In this document: piece after piece, positions 5,832 through 10,904 of the stretch
How positions within the stretch are numbered: the first letter of the stretch is position 1
Layout of the letters: each line of letters begins with the position of its first letter
From: Bacteroidaceae bacterium
GTDB taxonomy: Bacteria; Bacteroidota; Bacteroidia; Bacteroidales; Bacteroidaceae
Length of the DNA stretch: 10,904 bases
Direction of reading: 5' to 3'
Assembly (NCBI GenBank): GCA_900772575.1
Contig: CAAHEN010000050.1
Span: 1-10,904, forward strand
Position numbers and translations under genes: made by a program
Notes under the pieces: model-generated
The model's input: only the letters and a program-made list of their open reading frames with translations
The model's database searches: none
What the model was told of the DNA's origin: nothing

Positions 5832-6251
5832 ATGGAAACCATCATTCCCTCTCTCGACGGACTGCAAGCAGCGGCCCGTGAATTTGTCAACAATATGGGC
5901 GACCACACGGTCTTCGCCTTCTATGGCAAGATGGGCGCCGGCAAGACGACCTTCATCAAGGCGATCTGCCGCGAACTCGGCATCACCGACGTGGTCAACT
6001 CCCCGACATTCTCCATCGTCAACGAATACCGTGCCGACGAGACCGGCGAGCTCGTCTATCACTTCGACTTCTACCGCATCAAGAAACTGGAAGAGGTCTA
6101 CGACATGGGCTATGAGGACTACTTCTATTCCGGTGCCGTCTGCCTGATAGAATGGCCGGAGCTGATCGAGGAACTGTTGCCGGGCGATGCCGTCAAGGTC
6201 TGCATCGAGGAGCTCCCCGACGGCCAGCGCCGCCTCAGCACCGATGCCTGA
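5832..6251 (+). CDS. tsaE: tRNA threonylcarbamoyladenosine biosynthesis ATPase TsaE
   Basis: A 139-residue cytoplasmic P-loop ATPase that works with TsaB and TsaD to transfer the threonylcarbamoyl group to A37 of tRNAs reading ANN codons. The Walker A motif is GKMGAGKT at 32-39. The family switch motif NSPTFSIVNEY is at 56-66, followed by YHFDFYR at 76-82 (D79), the MGYEDYF segment at 92-98 and the Walker B-like IEWPE at 106-110. The length is typical of the family (about 135-160) and the protein is complete. The ATG at 5832 gives the standard N-terminus, and a -7 box lies 70 nt upstream. It heads a run of envelope-glycan genes, with the GH20 gene starting 51 nt after its stop and no promoter seen in that gap. 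Its usual partners tsaB and tsaD are not in the window. Confidence 0.95.
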   Translation: METIIPSLDGLQAAAREFVNNMGDHTVFAFYGKMGAGKTTFIKAICRELGITDVVNSPTFSIVNEYRADETGELVYHFDFYRIKKLEEVYDMGYEDYFYSGAVCLIEWPELIEELLPGDAVKVCIEELPDGQRRLSTDA

Positions 6252-6302
6252 TGACATGACCGCGCACCCACCACGCACACCAATCTTCCACAAACCTACC
6301 GC

Positions 6303-8477
6303 ATGAAACACTTCCTGACCCTTACCCTCGGCCTCTTCATGGCCGCGACCGCAGCGGCACAGACCGCCGTCAACATGAAAGACCTCAGCCCTGAGCAGAA
6401 AGCTGCCGCCACCGACGTGCGCCTGACCGGCACGCTGACAACAAGCGGCAACTCCGACTTTCGGCAGCTCCGCGATCTCTGCTGGCAACTGAAAAGCGTG
6501 GATCTGAGCGGCGCGAACTGCCCCATAGTCCCACCCAACGCGTTCCACTCGCGCCACGGCCTGAAGGCGGTGACGCTCCCGGCCAATGTGCGCACCGTCG
6601 GCTCGCAGGCATTCTTCGCCTGCGACGCCCTGACCGAACTGACGCTCCCCGCCTCGACGGACAGCGTCGGCCCGTCGGCCTTTTCTGCCTGCAAGGGCCT
6701 GAAGCGGCTGGTCATCGCCGGCGATACGCGGCTCGCTGACTTTGCCTTCGGCGGCTGCAGCAATCTGGAGGTCGTAGAGGTCAAGGCGGCACAGCCGCCC
6801 ACCATCGCCGCGACGGCCTTCGAGGGCATTGACCGCAAGCGTTGCCGCCTCATCGTTCCCGCCGGAAGCGAGCGGCTCTACCGCCGTGCCGACGGGTGGC
6901 GCCGTTTCTTCAGTGACGAACAGGCCTCCGGCGGTCTCTGCCGCCCCTCCAGTTGCCTGATTCCGATTCCGGCGAAGCTGGAAGTGCGCCCCGAGGCCAA
7001 GCATCTCAAAGTGCACCGCCCGTGGTGTGTCGTGGCCGACAGCAGCCTGGCCAATGAAAGTGCCCACGCACGGCGTATCCTGACCGAGCGCACCGGTTGT
7101 AAGTTCAGCGCGTCGCGTGGCAGCAACGTGCTCGAACTGGGCATCGACGAGACGCTGGCAGACAAGGAAGCCTACACCCTCAACGTCAGTGAGGGGCGCG
7201 TCAGCATCAAGGGACGCACGCCTGAGGGTGTCTTCCGCGGACTGACTACATTCGAGCAGCTCCTCGTCGGCAACGCCGAGGCGAAATCCTGCGACGCCAT
7301 ACCGCAACTGGCCATCAGCGACGCCCCGCGCACCCACATCCGCGAATTGATGGTCGACCCGGCTCGCATCTTCATCCCCTTCGAGCGCCTCAAGGAAATC
7401 ATTCCAGAGATGGCCCGCTACAAATACAACGCGCTCCACCTCCACCTCGTCGACGACCAAGCCTGGCGCATCGAGATCAAGCATTATCCCGAACTGACGG
7501 CACAGGGCTCCAGCCGCGTCGGGATGGACGATATGCTGATGCCCATCAGTGGTTTCTACACGCAGGAACAGATGAAGGAGCTCGTCCGCTATGCCGCCAC
7601 CTATTACGTGGACATCGTCCCCGAAATCGAGATGCCGGGCCACGAGGTCGCCGCGATCCACTGTTTCCCGAAGCTGACATGCGGCGAGAAGCAGGTGCCC
7701 ATCCGCACGACGTGCGGCGTCAGCAACGAGCTGCTCTGCCCCGGCGAGCCTTTCGTCTATGAGTTCCTCGGCAATGTCTTCGCCGAACTGGCCGCCATCT
7801 TCCCCTCTCCCTATGTCCACCTGGGCGGCGACGAGGCTGGCAACCCGGCCCTCGACTGCTGGACCGCCTGCGACAAGTGCCGCGCCCTGAAACAGCGCCT
7901 CGGCATCACCACGACAGACCGCAGCGAGAACTGGCGTCTCCAGAAATACCTCTTCGACAACATCATCGACACGCTCCGCACCCGTCATGGCAAGACGCCC
8001 ATGTTCTGGTACGAGACCGACTTCAAGGAGATACAGCCCGGCTGCGTCACCTTCGCCTGGCGGCACGGCCTGACCAACGCGGCCATCGATGCCGCCATCA
8101 GCAACAAGGCCCGTATCATGCTCTGTCCCGGCGAGCACTGCTATCTCGACTACCCCATGGCCAAGGGTGACATGCCCGAGGTGAACTGGGGCATGCCCGT
8201 GACATCGCTCCAGCAGACCTATGCCCTCGACCCGTCGTGGGGCCGTGGCGAGGATTTCGAGCGCAACAACCTCTTCGGCGTGGCCAGCACGCTCTGGAGC
8301 GAGTGCATCAACTCGCCTGAGCGCATCTACTACCAGGCCTTCCCCCGTGCCCTGGCCCTGGCCGAGGCGGGTTGGAGCCGCGCCGATCGCCGCAGCTGGG
8401 AGGGATTCCTCGTTCGCCTGAAACCCCTGCTCCGCGACATGCAGCGCCGCGGCGTGCCCTTCTCGCCGAGATTCTGA
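6303..8477 (+). CDS. Secreted BspA-type LRR / GH20 beta-N-acetylhexosaminidase
   Basis: A 724-residue exported enzyme. Residues 1-20 form a signal peptide (MKHFLTLTLGLFMAATAAAQ) with no lipobox cysteine, so it should be released to the periplasm or exported further rather than lipidated at this site. Residues about 58-203 carry BspA-like leucine-rich repeats (LKAVTLPANVRTVGSQAF, LTELTLPASTDSVGPSAF, LKRLVIAGDTRLADFAF) and the usual closing module with CRLIVPAGS and ADGWRRFF. Residues about 215-340 match the GH20 N-terminal domain. The catalytic barrel follows: NALHLHLVDDQAWRIEI (376-392), PEIEMPGHEVAA (440-451), HLGGDE with the D510/E511 catalytic pair, WY near 569 and TLWSECI (663-669). GH20 enzymes remove terminal beta-GlcNAc or GalNAc from glycans by substrate-assisted catalysis. 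The LRR part may bind a host or cell-surface ligand. It lies between tsaE and glycosyltransferase genes; the natural substrate is not shown. Confidence 0.92.
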   Translation: MKHFLTLTLGLFMAATAAAQTAVNMKDLSPEQKAAATDVRLTGTLTTSGNSDFRQLRDLCWQLKSVDLSGANCPIVPPNAFHSRHGLKAVTLPANVRTVGSQAFFACDALTELTLPASTDSVGPSAFSACKGLKRLVIAGDTRLADFAFGGCSNLEVVEVKAAQPPTIAATAFEGIDRKRCRLIVPAGSERLYRRADGWRRFFSDEQASGGLCRPSSCLIPIPAKLEVRPEAKHLKVHRPWCVVADSSLANESAHARRILTERTGCKFSASRGSNVLELGIDETLADKEAYTLNVSEGRVSIKGRTPEGVFRGLTTFEQLLVGNAEAKSCDAIPQLAISDAPRTHIRELMVDPARIFIPFERLKEIIPEMARYKYNALHLHLVDDQAWRIEIKHYPELTAQGSSRVGMDDMLMPISGFYTQEQMKELVRYAATYYVDIVPEIEMPGHEVAAIHCFPKLTCGEKQVPIRTTCGVSNELLCPGEPFVYEFLGNVFAELAAIFPSPYVHLGGDEAGNPALDCWTACDKCRALKQRLGITTTDRSENWRLQKYLFDNIIDTLRTRHGKTPMFWYETDFKEIQPGCVTFAWRHGLTNAAIDAAISNKARIMLCPGEHCYLDYPMAKGDMPEVNWGMPVTSLQQTYALDPSWGRGEDFERNNLFGVASTLWSECINSPERIYYQAFPRALALAEAGWSRADRRSWEGFLVRLKPLLRDMQRRGVPFSPRF

Positions 8478-8513
8478 ACCGGCCATACCGCCAGCCAGGC
8501 GTAGCCCTAACCC

Positions 8514-9236
8514 ATGACCATGAGACAACTGCACATCATCACCCCGGTGAAAGATGCCATCGACTCGACACTGGAGACAGTCCGGGCCGTGAAAGCGTCG
8601 GTTCTCACCGTGCCTCACACTTACACCGTATACAATGACTTCAGTACGCCGGAAAACACGCGCCGCCTCCAGCAGGCCGCCGACGAGCTGGGCTTCAGTC
8701 TCGTCAACCTGGCCGAACTGACCGACCACCCGTCACCAAACTACCTGCTGGTGCTGCGCAAGGCCCGGCGCGAGGCTCTCGCCGCCGACGCCGCGCTCTG
8801 CATCGTCGAGAGCGACGTCACCGTACGCCCCGACACACTGCAGCGGCTCTATGACGGTGCGGCAGAGCGCCCCGACTGCGGCATCGCGGCCGCAGTCACC
8901 GTCGATGAGGCGGGCGACATCAATTATCCCTACCTCTACGCCAGAGGGCGGGAAAACCAGGTTATCGACAACAGCCGCCACCAGAGTTTCTGCTGCTCGC
9001 TCCTGACGCCCGAACTGATGCGGCGCTACGACTTCGACCGCCTCGACCCCGCGAAGAACTGGTTCGACGTCACCATCTCGCACGAGGCGCTGGCCGCCGG
9101 ACTGAAGAACTACCTCTTCACCACACTTCCCGTCGTCCACCGCCCGCACCAGAGCCGTCCGTGGAAGCAGCTCAAATACAAGAATCCGCTGAAGTACTAC
9201 TGGCTCAAGTTCACCCGTGGCCTCGACAAAATCTGA
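8514..9236 (+). CDS. GT2-like (GT-A fold) glycosyltransferase
   Basis: A 240-residue soluble protein with the look of a family 2 / GT-A glycosyltransferase. The N-terminus HIITPVKD begins the nucleotide-sugar fold, YNDFSTPENT (40-49) sits where the family has its DxS motif, and CIVESDVTVRPD (96-107) stands at the DxD position, here E99-S100-D101. The region W183-F-D185 to H190-E191 fits the acceptor and base segment. A basic, aromatic tail (about 219-235) could contact the membrane; there is no membrane span. Start options are ATG 8514 and ATG 8520; the first is used, and the difference is two residues. The stop is 3 nt before the next start, so translation with the following kinase is probably coupled, which suggests that the two act on the same glycan. 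Donor and acceptor sugars cannot be told. The unusual DxD makes this the least certain enzyme call in the operon. Confidence 0.72.
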   Translation: MTMRQLHIITPVKDAIDSTLETVRAVKASVLTVPHTYTVYNDFSTPENTRRLQQAADELGFSLVNLAELTDHPSPNYLLVLRKARREALAADAALCIVESDVTVRPDTLQRLYDGAAERPDCGIAAAVTVDEAGDINYPYLYARGRENQVIDNSRHQSFCCSLLTPELMRRYDFDRLDPAKNWFDVTISHEALAAGLKNYLFTTLPVVHRPHQSRPWKQLKYKNPLKYYWLKFTRGLDKI

Positions 9237-9239
9237 CCC

Positions 9240-10016
9240 ATGCCTGAGAAAGACTATATCGAAACCCGCAGCCTGCCACACCCGTCGACACTCGTACTGC
9301 GTCCCGCGTTCAAGCAGTTGGCCCCTTTCATGCGCTCACTGCCCGAGCGCATGAGGCGACAGGAAGGCACCTGCATCCACCACGGGCGCAACGAGATCCG
9401 CATCATTCCCTACAATGGCCAGGGATTTGTGGTGAAGGCTTTCCGCAAGGCACACATCGTCAACCGCTACGTCTACGGCCTACTGCGCCCCACGAAGGCT
9501 AAGCGCTCTTACGACAATGCCCTGCGCCTGCTCAGCATCGGTGTCGGCACCCCAGAGCCCGTGGGCTACTACAACATACGCAGCGGCAGCGGCCTCTCGC
9601 TGGAGCACAGCTACTACGTGTCGCTCCGCTCGGCCTGTCCCCACCGCTACGAAGAACTCTTCACCACTCACTTCAGCTACGAGGCCGACGTGCTTCGCGC
9701 CATCGGTCGCCTGACGGCGCGCCTGCACGAGCACGGTCTGGCACACAAGGACTACGGCCGTGCCAACATCCTCTTCGGGCGCGACACCGACGGAAACGTC
9801 AGGCTGGAACTCGTCGACCTGAACCGCATGGCCGTCGGGCCGCTCGACATCAAGGCGGGCTGCCGCAACTTCGAGCGCCTGCCCGCCACGCCGCAGATGC
9901 ACCGCTGGATGGCCGAGGCCTACGCCGAGGCGCGCGGCTTCGACGCCGACGAGTGTTATCGCCTGATGGCCGCCGCCCGTGCCACGCAGCCCGGCAAGAT
10001 CGACGGCAAGTACTGA
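9240..10016 (+). CDS. InaA/WaaP-family lipopolysaccharide kinase-like protein (second copy)
   Basis: A 258-residue kinase-fold enzyme of the InaA/WaaP/KdkA group, expected to phosphorylate a sugar of the LPS core at the cytoplasmic membrane. K66 in GFVVKAF is the ATP lysine. The catalytic loop HKDYGRANILF (169-179) has D171 and N176, with HKD in place of HRD. VDLNR (192-196) has D193 in the DFG position and resembles the DLHR of WaaP proteins. The signatures KAKRSY (86-91), GTPEPVGYY (103-111), GCRNFERL (207-214) and YAEARGFD (228-235) parallel those of the kinase at 2518-3219, so the two are paralogues, this one about 25 residues longer. It starts 3 nt after the glycosyltransferase stop and is followed 80 nt later by another glycosyltransferase. 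No signal peptide is seen. The acceptor is inferred from context, not shown. Confidence 0.82.
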   Translation: MPEKDYIETRSLPHPSTLVLRPAFKQLAPFMRSLPERMRRQEGTCIHHGRNEIRIIPYNGQGFVVKAFRKAHIVNRYVYGLLRPTKAKRSYDNALRLLSIGVGTPEPVGYYNIRSGSGLSLEHSYYVSLRSACPHRYEELFTTHFSYEADVLRAIGRLTARLHEHGLAHKDYGRANILFGRDTDGNVRLELVDLNRMAVGPLDIKAGCRNFERLPATPQMHRWMAEAYAEARGFDADECYRLMAAARATQPGKIDGKY

Positions 10017-10096
10017 GCGCCGCAACGGCCATGCCCCAACCCTCACCACACAGGCCTGGCAACCCGGCCAGACCGCCCCTAACCCCCTGATATGAA

Positions 10097-10904
10097 ATGA
10101 AAGTCATCGCTGTCGTCGTCACCTTCAACCGCTTGGAACTGCTCAAGCGCACCATCGGCTGCCTGCGCCGGCAGTCCCGGCCGCTCGACGCCGTCATCGT
10201 GGTCAACAATGGCTCGACAGACGGCACCGCCGACTGGCTCGCCGCCGAGAGCGGCCTGACCGTCATCACGCAGGACAACTGCGGCGGCTCTGGCGGATTC
10301 CACACCGGCATCGGGGCTGCCTATGACGCCGGAGCCGACTGGGTGTGGTGCATGGATGACGACGTATTCCCCGACACCGACTGCCTCGCCACCCTCCTCA
10401 GCGCCACCGAAGCCGACCGCGAAGCCGCCATCCTGGCCCCGTGCCGCTGGCAGGGCGACCGGATGGTCTGCAATGCCTTTACGGCCTACAACCTGACCAA
10501 TCCGCTGGCGTCCATGTACACTGGCCGCATGGCCGGCCCCGGCGTCGAGTCTCCAGTCCGTGTGGCCGGTTGCGCCTTCGAGGGACCGCTCATACGTCGC
10601 GACCTCATCGCCACCGTCGGCCTGCCGCGCCGCGAGCTCTTCATCTTCTGCGACGACACCGACTACTGCCTGCGGGCGCATCTGGCGGGCTTTGCCCTGC
10701 TCTACGTCCCGGCGGCACGGATGGAGAAGGCCCGCTTTTTCAGTGACGACAGCTGGGCTGAGCGCGAGCGGAAGAAGAAGTGGAAGCGCTACTACCAAGT
10801 GCGCAACGCCACCTTCCTCAACCACCACTATGGCCGCAACTGGGGCGTGCGCCACCTACGCGGCCTCATCGGCGTGGCGGGCTACATCGTCACTGCCGCC
10901 GCCA
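10097..10904 (+). CDS. Family 2 glycosyltransferase, GlfT2/rhamnosyltransferase-like (cut by window edge)
   Basis: The first 269 residues of a GT2 enzyme; the stop lies beyond the window. Motifs are clear: VTFNRLELLKRTI at 8-20, VVNNGSTDGT at 35-44, the glycine-rich NCGGSGGFHTGI at 61-72 typical of GlfT2- and WbbL-like enzymes, WCMDDDVFPD at 84-93 (DxD at 87-89, metal and UDP or dTDP-sugar binding), and FIFCDDTDYCLRA at 182-194 (catalytic base region). A basic patch ERKKKWKRYY near 224-233 is followed by a more hydrophobic stretch from about 257 that may touch the membrane. The start at 10097 gives the family N-terminus; an ATG 5 nt earlier reads only Met-Lys-stop. Family members add rhamnose or galactofuranose to surface glycans. 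As the third of a GT-kinase-GT set it probably extends the same polymer or core, which is inference. Confidence 0.88.
   Translation, partial: MKVIAVVVTFNRLELLKRTIGCLRRQSRPLDAVIVVNNGSTDGTADWLAAESGLTVITQDNCGGSGGFHTGIGAAYDAGADWVWCMDDDVFPDTDCLATLLSATEADREAAILAPCRWQGDRMVCNAFTAYNLTNPLASMYTGRMAGPGVESPVRVAGCAFEGPLIRRDLIATVGLPRRELFIFCDDTDYCLRAHLAGFALLYVPAARMEKARFFSDDSWAERERKKKWKRYYQVRNATFLNHHYGRNWGVRHLRGLIGVAGYIVTAAA

Noticed and set aside
5811..8729. 972-codon open frame on the minus strand, opposite tsaE and the GH20 gene
   Set aside because: Its codons align exactly with the sense codons. It stays open because the sense genes avoid TTA, CTA and TCA. It spans two unrelated genes and the translation shows no recognisable domain.
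10056..10071. Small hairpin CTGGC/GCCAG in the gap before the last glycosyltransferase
   Set aside because: Only 5 bp with no U-tract; too weak to call a terminator within an apparent operon.
8733..10855. Minus-strand frames of 182, 189 and 258 codons opposite the glycosyltransferase and kinase genes
   Set aside because: Again codon-aligned shadows of well-supported plus-strand genes.
1..10904. Search for CRISPR arrays, tRNA/rRNA genes, IS ends, integrases or defence genes
   Set aside because: No regularly spaced repeats, transposase-like proteins or recognisable RNA genes were seen on either strand.

Overview
The window looks like chromosomal DNA of a GC-rich member of the Bacteroidales (Bacteroidota). 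Three things point there. The promoters have the -7 box TAnnTTTG, once with a properly spaced TTTG -33 box. Starts lack Shine-Dalgarno sequences. The protein families (OmpP1/FadL-type barrel, BspA-type leucine-rich repeats joined to GH20, InaA/WaaP-type kinases) fit the same group. The genus cannot be fixed by reading alone. Codon use avoids TTA, CTA and TCA, so every long gene carries a codon-aligned open frame on its opposite strand; these antisense frames are treated as artefacts.

Left block, minus strand (1-2291): an aminopeptidase P (M24B) gene followed 53 nt later by the 5' part of pdxB (vitamin B6 synthesis), which runs off the left edge. A divergent 226-bp spacer separates it from a plus-strand InaA/WaaP-type sugar kinase gene (2518-3219). 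That gene is followed by a small cupin gene with its own promoter (3311-3631).

Middle (3632-5831): two strong hairpins lie between the convergent cupin and OmpP1/FadL-like genes, and a perfect 13-bp tandem duplication sits at the foot of the first. The outer-membrane transporter (3770-5368, minus) has the clearest promoter in the window, overlapped by a perfect 10-bp inverted repeat. The 463 bp upstream of it hold no convincing gene but several repeats and the promoter of the next operon.

Right block, plus strand (5832-10904): tsaE (tRNA t6A synthesis), a secreted BspA-LRR/GH20 beta-hexosaminidase, a GT2-like glycosyltransferase, a second InaA/WaaP-type kinase and a second GT2 glycosyltransferase cut by the right edge. 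Gaps are 51, 36, 3 and 80 nt with no internal promoter seen, so it reads as one operon. The GT-kinase-GT core suggests assembly and phosphorylation of a cell-surface glycan, plausibly lipopolysaccharide core; this is inference from family and context. I did not find an obviously new defence or mobile system. The items most worth following are the paired divergent kinases with a shared C-terminal signature, the LRR-GH20 fusion, and the palindrome over the transporter promoter.
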